Positions 54,191 through 64,000 of a stretch of 64,000 bases of DNA are shown here, piece after piece. The notes under the pieces are model-generated. The model was given only the letters and a program-made list of their open reading frames with translations, made no database searches and had not been told where the DNA came from. Every line of letters begins with the position of its first letter. Position 1 is the first letter of the stretch. The position numbers and the translations under genes are program-made. Source of the stretch: Mesobacillus jeotgali (GTDB lineage Bacteria; Bacillota; Bacilli; Bacillales; Cytobacillaceae); assembly GCF_031759225.1 (NCBI RefSeq), contig NZ_CP134494.1:3904501-3968500 (forward strand). The letters run 5' to 3'.

Positions 54191-55300
54191 TTAATAACTA
54201 TTGGCGTACTCATATTTAATGATGGTATCGCAGCTGACAATCATCAATGACAGGCTGGACTTCAAGTCGAGGTGATATGGATCCACTCTTTGTCCATTTT
54301 CCTCAAGAATACGGATAACAGGCCGCTCGCTCAAGCCAGGATTCTGCTCGGCCACTACTCCCTTCCTGCCATCACTCAGGATGACAGTCAAACCAACCGG
54401 GTAGATCGCGACAGCCCTGCGAAAGGCGTCGACCACCTTCGGATCAAACAGGCTGTCTGCCCCTGAATAAAGGATTTCCAGGCCCTCATGCGGCAGCATG
54501 GCCGGCCTGTACACCCTGTTAGAGGTGACGGCATCAAACACATCCGCTACACCGAGGATTTTTCCGAATAGGTGTATTTCGTCCTCCTTCAATCCACGAG
54601 GGTATCCTCCACCATTCAACCGCTCATGATGCTGATAAGCACAATGGGCGACAATAAGCGGGACAGTTGGGATTTTCCTGAGCATCTGGAATCCGTCCTC
54701 GGCATGGGCCTTGATGATCTGGAATTCTTCCGCAGTCAGCTTGCCTGGCTTCGATAAAATTTCCTCGGGCACCTTCATTTTACCAACATCATGTAAAATC
54801 GCACCAAGCCCCAGCTGCTCAAGTTCTTTTGGGGTGAGCTTCATTTCAATTCCGATTGCCAATGCATACAATGTAACATTCAAGGAATGGGAAAAAATAT
54901 AATGATCATGCAGGAATACATCGGACAGCAAGTTCAGCAGCTCTTTGCTTCTTTGCAGTTCATCGAGCAAATCACTGATCAGCTTCTTGAATGTTCTCGC
55001 TGATTTTTCCAGTACAAAGGTCTGCGACACCTTTGTATCCAGTTGAATTTGCTTGAAAGTATCTCCGATTGTCATGATTGCATTTATTCGTGATTCATCT
55101 GATATGGAGTTTTTCACGAGAATATCATCTGTGTCAGGGTCTTTGATATAAATATAGTCAATACCAAACTCTTCAAGACGCCTAAGGATCTTTCTCTCAA
55201 GCCTTGCCCCTACGTTTAAAAGAACCTGGCCCTTGTCATTATAGATGGCTTTTCCGAGTAAAGCCCCTTCCTCTACCGAAGTGGTGGCTACGAGTCTCAT
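54191..55300 (-). CDS. HD-GYP domain c-di-GMP phosphodiesterase-like protein
   Basis: 369 residues. Metal-binding HD pair in LHDVGKMKVPEE (H170, D171), HAEDGF, and HHERLNGGGYPRG (H224, H225 and the GYP motif at 232-234), typical of HD-GYP c-di-GMP hydrolases. N-terminal about 60 residues have the DUF3391-like small domain (LLGKAIYNDKGQVLLNVG). Cytoplasmic, no membrane segment. Its presence with the EAL gene suggests two c-di-GMP breakdown enzymes in the window. Confidence 0.87.
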   Translation of the reverse strand: MRLVATTSVEEGALLGKAIYNDKGQVLLNVGARLERKILRRLEEFGIDYIYIKDPDTDDILVKNSISDESRINAIMTIGDTFKQIQLDTKVSQTFVLEKSARTFKKLISDLLDELQRSKELLNLLSDVFLHDHYIFSHSLNVTLYALAIGIEMKLTPKELEQLGLGAILHDVGKMKVPEEILSKPGKLTAEEFQIIKAHAEDGFQMLRKIPTVPLIVAHCAYQHHERLNGGGYPRGLKEDEIHLFGKILGVADVFDAVTSNRVYRPAMLPHEGLEILYSGADSLFDPKVVDAFRRAVAIYPVGLTVILSDGRKGVVAEQNPGLSERPVIRILEENGQRVDPYHLDLKSSLSLMIVSCDTIIKYEYANSY

Positions 55301-55529
55301 GTTAATTCCTACTTTATCTGTTAGTTGAAGTGGCTATTGTCTAAGGACGAAGCCACAAAAAAAGAAAAATTTACATAAAACGACAATATTTTCTTTATAT
55401 TCTATCACAATAATTATAGCTGTGGTGATACCTTTTATTTTTTTGAGTTGGGAAAAAGCAGTTCAGTTATTATATCGGATGCCAACATTTCTTCTTAACC
55501 ATTGCCATAATTTATTCACATTTAAATGA

Positions 55530-55554
55530 AAAGACAGCCATTCAGGCTGTCTTT
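55530..55554 (-). terminator. yunC terminator
   Basis: AAAGACAGCC / GGCTGTCTTT ten-pair stem, ATTCA loop, minus-strand TTCATTT follows. Confidence 0.85.
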
Positions 55555-55556
55555 AT

Positions 55557-55859
55557 TTAATTCATGAGCAGCAATGCTTCTTTGCCGACCATCCCTTTTA
55601 TGGCACCAAGATTTTCCGCTTCATATGTTACGGATTCCAGCGGGGCTTCAAGCAATTCTTCGATTGTTTTTACGCCAACCGCCCTGCCGGCAATCACCTT
55701 TCTGCTCTTTAGTTTTTCATTGAGAAGCGCGACATCGAGAGCGCCGCACATAATATACCCCTTGTCTCCTGTAACGACCAGCAGGTTTGTTTTCGGCAGT
55801 TTTACTGAAATGCATAAGAATGTCCTGCCTTCTATTTCAATAGGTGACATATCGATCAT
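55557..55859 (-). CDS. yunC: YunC, DUF1805 family
   Basis: 100 residues from ATG 55859 (GGAGGGAG about nine bases upstream). Contains GRTFLCISVKLPKTNLLVVTGDKGYIMCGALDV, the DUF1805 alpha-beta pattern. Function unknown; a single small cytoplasmic domain. Place before yunD matches B. subtilis. Confidence 0.87.
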   Translation of the reverse strand: MIDMSPIEIEGRTFLCISVKLPKTNLLVVTGDKGYIMCGALDVALLNEKLKSRKVIAGRAVGVKTIEELLEAPLESVTYEAENLGAIKGMVGKEALLLMN

Positions 55860-55989
55860 GATTACAACTCCCTCCTTCAATCCCAATAACACTCTATGAT
55901 GGAGAAGGAGAAAGCGTGATATTCTGCTAAAATATTGATGTGAGCTTGCGGTTTATTTTTTTTGAAGCTGTTGTTGAGAGAGGTATGAG

Positions 55990-56180
55990 AATTCATAAGC
56001 GGAGAATTTCCGGCTATTGTATGTAAGGGATGCTCATGGAGCATAAATAAGCGGAGATATTCCGGTTAACTGCAAAAAACAAGACAATATCCAACGATTT
56101 GGATGAAATAAACGGAAAAACAACCCTTATTTTAATAAAAATAAGGGCTGTTTCAAATTTAAGCGGAATTGTCCGTTTAT
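55990..56180. repeat. Short group of AAGCGGA-type dyads, partly 52 bp apart
   Basis: AAGCGGAGAATTTCCGG begins at 55997 and AAGCGGAGATATTCCGG at 56049 (52 bases apart); weaker copies are AAACGG at 56110 and AAGCGGAATTGTCCG at 56161. Between them lies a hairpin AACCCTTATTTT / AAAATAAGGGCTG (56119-56152), which may terminate yunD. The remaining DNA of 55860-55989 shows nothing else. Confidence 0.6.
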
Positions 56181-56220
56181 TTTTTGAACACTGTGAAATA
56201 AACCTGCATTTTGAACGATC

Positions 56221-57603
56221 CTATAAAGTCGCAAGCTTCCACTCAATCAAATTGCGAAGGAACTCCGGCAGCCAGTATCGTTTTTCCTCAGCCCGCTGGA
56301 TCTCCGGGAAAAAGCGGCCAAAGGTTAACATATCAGGGATGGCCAGCGTATAATGCTCTTTTGCTTCAATCAGCTTTCCATTGATGAAAATCTGCGTATA
56401 ATTCCCTTTAGGCTGGAACTCGATGCCGTCGTACTCCATGACCCCCATGACGGTGCCGCGGAAACCCAGCCCTTTAATCTGGAGATGTGGCCATTTTTCA
56501 TCCCTTGTCTGCAGGAGCACTTCTTTTAGCTCTGCTCCTGACATCCTGATTGTACAAGGATTGATTGGATGCGGGCAGATTTCCAGCAAATCGAATTTCG
56601 TTACATTTCCCTGCTTCAGCCCCTTAAGGATCATCCCAGCATTCATGAACGCACAATCGGCATCGCACCATTCCCGCAATGCCTGAGTGAGCATCTTTGA
56701 AAGCTCGGAATGCTGAAGGGGATCTGCCGTTAGATTTTCTGGTAAAATAGCAACTGTTTCTGCCATCAGCTCTTTGCCTTCGACGAAATACGCTTCTGCC
56801 ATTTCCCGTTCGTCTTGAGCCTGATCCGCTTCATTCATATCGTAAAGAACGGCTTTCTTATGTAAAATTTCCTTCGTATCCCTGTCAATCTTCAAGGTCA
56901 CATGGCCGGTATAGTAGCCAAACTTCCCGGCTCCTGCCAGCAAGCTGGAGCCAACCTCCTTGCCTTCGTGTAAAATATGATGGGTATGTCCGCCAAGAAT
57001 GACGTCAATCTCCGGGAACATCCCGGCTATCATTTCATCATCATGGATGCCAAGATGCGATAAAAGGATAATTACGTCCGTTTCATCTTTTAATTTTTCG
57101 ACGCAATGTTTCAGTTCATCAATCGGGTCATTCAGCTTCCAGCCCAGCTGGTCGTAAAACCGCGCAAAATTAACCGTAATGCCAATGACACCAATTCTCG
57201 TCCCGCTATTGCTTATGTATACATGATAAGGCTTCGCCCACTTCGGTCTGCTTCCATCCTGGTAATAAAGATTCGCTACAAGCAGTTCGAAATCTTTTTC
57301 AAGATACATCGAATCCAGATCTTCAAATGGAAGAGTGATGCCTTCGTTATTCCCGATCGTCGCTGCATCGTAGCCAGCTTCATTCAAAAGACGGCAGTTT
57401 GCTTTTCCCCTTGTCGCATCGGATAGCGGGTGCCAGCGGTCCATATGATCGCCAATATCGAAAACAAAGACTTCATCTCCTGCTCCTTCATGCCAGCGCC
57501 TGCGCTCGGCCACTAGCTTATGGATGCTTGGCCAGTGCTCCAGATGGCTGTGCAAATCATTCGTATGGTAAATGTGAATAACCTCTTCCATGAAAACATC
57601 CAT
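56221..57603 (-). CDS. yunD: YunD, 5'-nucleotidase family metallophosphatase
   Basis: 460 residues. N-terminal calcineurin-like phosphatase domain with IYHTNDLHSH (metal ligands), GNNEG, LSHLGIHDDE and GGHTHH; C-terminal 5'-nucleotidase domain with SELSKMLTQALREW and CDADCAFMNAGMI. No signal peptide, so cytoplasmic. Hydrolyses nucleotides or sugar nucleotides. ATG codons at 57603 and 57591 are both possible; GAGG sits before the first. Confidence 0.87.
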   Translation of the reverse strand: MDVFMEEVIHIYHTNDLHSHLEHWPSIHKLVAERRRWHEGAGDEVFVFDIGDHMDRWHPLSDATRGKANCRLLNEAGYDAATIGNNEGITLPFEDLDSMYLEKDFELLVANLYYQDGSRPKWAKPYHVYISNSGTRIGVIGITVNFARFYDQLGWKLNDPIDELKHCVEKLKDETDVIILLSHLGIHDDEMIAGMFPEIDVILGGHTHHILHEGKEVGSSLLAGAGKFGYYTGHVTLKIDRDTKEILHKKAVLYDMNEADQAQDEREMAEAYFVEGKELMAETVAILPENLTADPLQHSELSKMLTQALREWCDADCAFMNAGMILKGLKQGNVTKFDLLEICPHPINPCTIRMSGAELKEVLLQTRDEKWPHLQIKGLGFRGTVMGVMEYDGIEFQPKGNYTQIFINGKLIEAKEHYTLAIPDMLTFGRFFPEIQRAEEKRYWLPEFLRNLIEWKLATL

Positions 57604-57657
57604 CCTCTTGTTAAAATCAAGTGCCCCCCTGAATGGTGCCAGGAGGGTAAATAATGT

Positions 57658-58506
57658 CTAAAACAAATCAAGCTGCCTCGGGTTTAACCCTTCATATTCG
57701 ATTTCCAATAACTCCAGTATTTGTTTCGCATTGTCCGCAGCATCCCCGCCGGAATTGTTGTTGAACAAGGCAAAAACCTGGGACGTGCTTTCGTTCAGCT
57801 TTTGCAGGTTTTCTGCCCACTCTTTTAATTCTGTCTGGTTATAACGATATAAATAGCGGACTTCGCGCCAATCCTGGCCTCTTCCTTTTTTGTTCCAGCC
57901 ATGGACATTGCGGCCGTGAAAACGGACAAGGACTTTATCCTTCGATGTTGATTGTAGTATGGTCGGTATCGAGCCTTCTCCTGCCTGCGGCTCATCGCAG
58001 ATGCTGTGAATCCATTTTTCCTCTCTCATGAAATCCACTGTCTTTTCGCGCATTTCTCCTTCAAACCAGGATTGGTTCCGGAACTCAAGGGCGCAATCAA
58101 TATCCCCCATCTGGTCTCGGCACCAGCGCAAATAGTCGACATTTTCCCGGCGAAGATCGAACCAAGGCGGAAACTGGAACAGCGTCATAGCGTGCTTATT
58201 CGCCTCAAGATATGGCTTCAGCGATTCTTTGTATGCATGGAACATCTCATTTTTATCGGTAAAAGGAATCTCACCGCGCTGATGCCCGGTCATTCCCTGG
58301 TATGCCTTCACAATGAATTGAAAATTATCAGGTGTATCCTCTACCCACTTCGCGGCATTCTTCACAGGCTGCACAGCGTAAAAAGAGGCATCGACCTCGA
58401 CTGCCGGAAAGTGGCTGGAGTACTCCTTCAGTTTATCACGCGGAGAAACCTTGCCTTCATATAAACTGTCATGGTCTCCCCAGCCCGTTAAGCCAACAAT
58501 AATCAT
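57658..58506 (-). CDS. yunF: YunF, DUF72 family protein
   Basis: 282 residues with the TIM-barrel DUF72 features: VGLTGWGDHDSLY at the start, FPAVEVDASFYAVQP, CALEFRNQSWFE, VRFHGRN and a C-terminal LFNNNSGGDAADNAKQ. Function unknown. Independent ribosome site (GGAGGTG) before the ATG. Confidence 0.87.
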   Translation of the reverse strand: MIIVGLTGWGDHDSLYEGKVSPRDKLKEYSSHFPAVEVDASFYAVQPVKNAAKWVEDTPDNFQFIVKAYQGMTGHQRGEIPFTDKNEMFHAYKESLKPYLEANKHAMTLFQFPPWFDLRRENVDYLRWCRDQMGDIDCALEFRNQSWFEGEMREKTVDFMREEKWIHSICDEPQAGEGSIPTILQSTSKDKVLVRFHGRNVHGWNKKGRGQDWREVRYLYRYNQTELKEWAENLQKLNESTSQVFALFNNNSGGDAADNAKQILELLEIEYEGLNPRQLDLF

Positions 58507-58592
58507 CTGTGCACCTCCATTTTAACTTCATGATAGCATATTTCCCCATAATTGAAATGGAGAAACAACCTGGGATCCGCTATTAAGTGGAT

Positions 58593-58748
58593 ATTGCAAA
58601 CTGTTTTTGATTAATTGCACGGTATTCTATCATAATTGCACACTGTATTGCATTATTTGTACGTTTAACTTAATTAATTGCACGTTCAATCACGACAATT
58701 GCACGAAACAACCACTTAATTGCACCGTCTTCTATTAACTGGACAATA
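58593..58748. repeat. Eight-position array of AATTGCAC spaced 21 bp
   Basis: ATTGCA-type cores start at 58593, 58614, 58635, 58656 (ATTTGTAC, degenerate), 58677, 58698, 58719 and about 58739 (ACTGGAC, degenerate): steps of 21. The motif AATTGCACG is followed by 12-13 variable bases. It fills the gap between yunF and the sufB terminator. Confidence 0.92.
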
Positions 58749-58777
58749 ATATCATATACATACGTGCTTTCATGCAA

Positions 58778-58805
58778 AAAATCCACCTGCCGAGGCAGGT
58801 GGATT
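58778..58805 (-). terminator. suf operon terminator
   Basis: AATCCACCTGCC / GGCAGGTGGATT perfect 12-bp stem, two- to four-base loop, minus-strand T-run. Confidence 0.95.
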
Positions 58806-58820
58806 CCGTATCTATCTTTA

Positions 58821-60218
58821 TTAACCGATTGAACCTTCCATTTCGAACTTGATCAGGCGGTTCATTTCGACTGCGTATTCCATTGGCAATTCTTTTGTGA
58901 ATGGCTCGATGAAGCCCATAACGATCATTTCTGTTGCTTCTTCTTCGGAGATTCCGCGGCTCATCAGGTAGAACAATTGCTCTTCTGATACCTTGGAAAC
59001 CTTCGCTTCATGCTCAAGAGAAATGTTGTCGTTAAGGATTTCATTGTATGGAATTGTGTCAGATGTAGACTTGTTATCCATGATCAACGTATCGCACTCA
59101 ATGTTTGAGCGGGCGCCGTCAGCTTTGCGTCCGAAGTGGACGATACCGCGGTATGTTACTTTTCCGCCTTGCTTTGAGATTGATTTTGAGACGATTGTTG
59201 ATGATGTGTTTGGTGCAAGGTGGATCATTTTCGCACCTGCATCCTGGTGCTGGCCTTTACCAGCAATTGCGATTGATAATGTCATACCGCGTGCACCTTC
59301 ACCTTTAAGGATGACAGCCGGGTATTTCATTGTCAGCTTGGAACCGATGTTGCCATCGATCCATTCCATAGTGGCGTTCGCTTCACAGACCGCACGCTTT
59401 GTAACAAGGTTGAAGACGTTGTTTGCCCAGTTCTGAATCGTAGTGTAACGGCAATATGCGTCCTTCTTGATGATGATTTCAACAACTGCACTGTGAAGTG
59501 AGTTTGTTGTGTAAACAGGAGCTGTACAGCCTTCAACATAGTGAACGTGCGCGCCTTCATCAACAATGATTAATGTACGCTCGAACTGGCCCATGTTCTC
59601 AGAGTTGATGCGGAAATACGCCTGAAGCGGAGTATCCACTTTGATGCCCTTTGGAACGTAGATGAAAGATCCACCAGACCAGACCGCAGAGTTCAATGCT
59701 GAGAACTTGTTGTCTGTTGGAGGGATGACTTTTCCGAAATGCTCACGGAAAATGTCTTCGTTTTCTTTCAGAGCAGAATCTGTGTCTTTGAAGACGATTC
59801 CCAGCTCTTCAAGCTCTTCCTTCATGTTGTGGTAAACAACCTCTGATTCATACTGCGCAGAAACACCTGCAAGGTATTTTTGCTCAGCTTCAGGGATACC
59901 AAGCTTATCGAAAGTCGCCTTGATTTCTTCAGGAACTTCATCCCATGACTTTTCAGAGCGCTCAGAAGGCTTTACATAGTAAGTGATTTCATCAAAGTTC
60001 AATGAAGCCATATCCCCGCCCCATTGTGGCATAGGCATATTGTAGAAGTGCTCCAATGATTTTAAGCGGAAGTCCAGCATCCACTGGGGTTCTTCCTTCA
60101 TTTTTGAAATTTCTTCAACGATTTCACGCGTCAGGCCGCGCTTAGACCGGAAGATGGAAACGTCTTTATCGGAAAATCCGTATTTATAATCACCGATCTC
60201 TGGCATTTTTTTAGCCAT
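58821..60218 (-). CDS. sufB: Fe-S cluster assembly scaffold SufB
   Basis: 465 residues, SufB/SufD family beta-helix. [31 protein letters not shown] and [30 protein letters not shown] are typical. Forms the SufBCD complex that builds clusters using sulfur from SufS/SufU. Last gene of the operon, 115 bases after sufU, with AATGGAGG before ATG. Confidence 0.95.
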   Translation of the reverse strand: MAKKMPEIGDYKYGFSDKDVSIFRSKRGLTREIVEEISKMKEEPQWMLDFRLKSLEHFYNMPMPQWGGDMASLNFDEITYYVKPSERSEKSWDEVPEEIKATFDKLGIPEAEQKYLAGVSAQYESEVVYHNMKEELEELGIVFKDTDSALKENEDIFREHFGKVIPPTDNKFSALNSAVWSGGSFIYVPKGIKVDTPLQAYFRINSENMGQFERTLIIVDEGAHVHYVEGCTAPVYTTNSLHSAVVEIIIKKDAYCRYTTIQNWANNVFNLVTKRAVCEANATMEWIDGNIGSKLTMKYPAVILKGEGARGMTLSIAIAGKGQHQDAGAKMIHLAPNTSSTIVSKSISKQGGKVTYRGIVHFGRKADGARSNIECDTLIMDNKSTSDTIPYNEILNDNISLEHEAKVSKVSEEQLFYLMSRGISEEEATEMIVMGFIEPFTKELPMEYAVEMNRLIKFEMEGSIG

Positions 60219-60242
60219 CGTCGAATTCCTCCATTCTTAAAG

Positions 60243-60265
60243 CAGGGAAACCGGGGTTTCCCGCT
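60243..60265 (-). repeat. Hairpin before sufB
   Basis: GGGAAACC / GGTTTCCC stem with two-base loop, extended by GC pairs. A smaller AAATCATCA / TGATGATTT dyad lies at 60312-60331 next to the sufU stop. Confidence 0.7.
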
Positions 60266-60333
60266 TTGTAGTTGTTCGCTGCAGGCCAATCCCCCGCAGC
60301 CCTTTCGGAAAAAATCATCAGGTGATGATTTTC

Positions 60334-63306
<2,973 letters not shown>

Positions 63307-63324
63307 TATAAATCCCCCCAACGC

Positions 63325-64000
63325 TTAAGCTTCTTGCCCAACTGTTTCGTCTTCGATGCCCAGTTCTTTCTTAATCCAGTCGTATCCTTCTGCTTCTAAG
63401 CGCTGTGCAAGTTCTGGTCCGCCAGACTTCACAATGCGGCCCTGCATCATAACGTGAACATAGTCAGGAGTGATGTAATCAAGAAGGCGCTGGTAGTGAG
63501 TGATGATCAAGCAGCCGAAATCTTCGCCGCGCATTTCGTTGATCCCTTTAGAAACAACCTTCAATGCGTCGATATCAAGACCTGAGTCGATTTCGTCAAG
63601 GATTGCGATCTTTGGTTCAAGCATCATCAATTGAAGGATCTCGTTACGCTTCTTCTCACCGCCGGAGAAACCTTCGTTAAGATAACGCTGTGCCATATCA
63701 AGATCCATTTCAAGGAATTCCATTTGCTTATCCATCTTGCGGATGAACTTCATAAGAGAAATTTCATTTCCTTCGCCAAGACGGCTGTTCAAAGCAGAAC
63801 GCAAGAAGTCAGCATTCGTTACACCGCTGATTTCACTTGGGTATTGCATTGCAAGGAAAAGACCAGCGCGTGCTCTTTCATCAACTTCCATTTCAAGAAC
63901 ATTTTCGCCATCAAGCGTAACTGTTCCATTTGTTACTTCATACTTAGGGTGTCCCATGATAGAAGAAGACAAAGTGGACTTACCAGTACCATTCGGTCCC
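63325..64000 (-). CDS. sufC: SufC ATPase (partial, cut at the right edge)
   Basis: The last 224 codons are in the window. Walker [10 protein letters not shown] is at the very edge (about 63973-63999), signature [12 protein letters not shown] and Walker [16 protein letters not shown] follow, as in ABC-type SufC, which drives the SufBCD complex. The start and the operon promoter lie to the right of the window. Confidence 0.95.
   Translation of the reverse strand, partial: GPNGTGKSTLSSSIMGHPKYEVTNGTVTLDGENVLEMEVDERARAGLFLAMQYPSEISGVTNADFLRSALNSRLGEGNEISLMKFIRKMDKQMEFLEMDLDMAQRYLNEGFSGGEKKRNEILQLMMLEPKIAILDEIDSGLDIDALKVVSKGINEMRGEDFGCLIITHYQRLLDYITPDYVHVMMQGRIVKSGGPELAQRLEAEGYDWIKKELGIEDETVGQEA

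Overview
The window is chromosomal DNA from a low-GC Gram-positive endospore former of the family Bacillaceae, outside B. subtilis itself. Gene order follows, from memory of the B. subtilis map, the long block yugE-patB-kapB-kapD-pbpD-mrpABCDEFG-yuxO(menI)-yuiH/F/E/D/C/B/A-yumB-yumC-yutM-yuzB-yutJ-yuzD-yutI-(thrB-thrC-hom)-yutH/G/F/E/D/C-lipA-yunA(lytH)-yunB/C/D/F-sufBUSDC. Sporulation genes (YutH, YutC, LytH, YunB) support a spore former. No rRNA, tRNA, prophage or CRISPR array was seen.

Layout. 1-7.8 kb: end of a DUF1871 gene, patB, a HEIGH-motif protein, a lipoprotein cyclophilin, kapB/kapD without a kinB next to them, and pbpD. 8-13.8 kb: the complete seven-gene Mrp Na+(K+)/H+ antiporter operon with overlapping genes. 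14-16.3 kb: a flavin monooxygenase and a 22-unit array of 52-bp repeats. 16.3-32.2 kb: menI, the yui cluster, two type II NADH dehydrogenase-like genes, ferredoxin-NADP reductase and Fe-S assembly factors. 33.0-34.75 kb: an intact IS1182-type element inserted in the yutI terminator with a 32-bp target duplication. 34.8-40.5 kb: threonine operon hom-thrC-thrB, a D-2-hydroxyacid dehydrogenase and yutH. 40.5-49.5 kb: yutG/F/E, an EAL protein, a second 52-bp array (16 units), yutD/C, lipA and lytH. 49.5-53.3 kb: two amino-acid or ion transporters, one under a clear lysine riboswitch. 53.3-58.5 kb: yunB, an HD-GYP gene, yunC, yunD and yunF. 58.8-64 kb: the suf operon, with sufC cut by the window edge.

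The coding content is mostly conserved housekeeping. The least explained material is intergenic: several families of phased repeats, two with exact 52-bp spacing (about 5 helical turns) sharing the seed GACAGCTTT, and two of short motifs spaced about 21 bp (about 2 turns). All lie between genes. With a 24-bp array at the thrC/thrB junction, they look like a genome-wide class of helically phased repeats whose function I cannot assign. Two further dispersed repeat families, a Rex-type operator before yumB, CodY-like boxes before yuiA and a hairpin covering the yunB ribosome binding site are also recorded.
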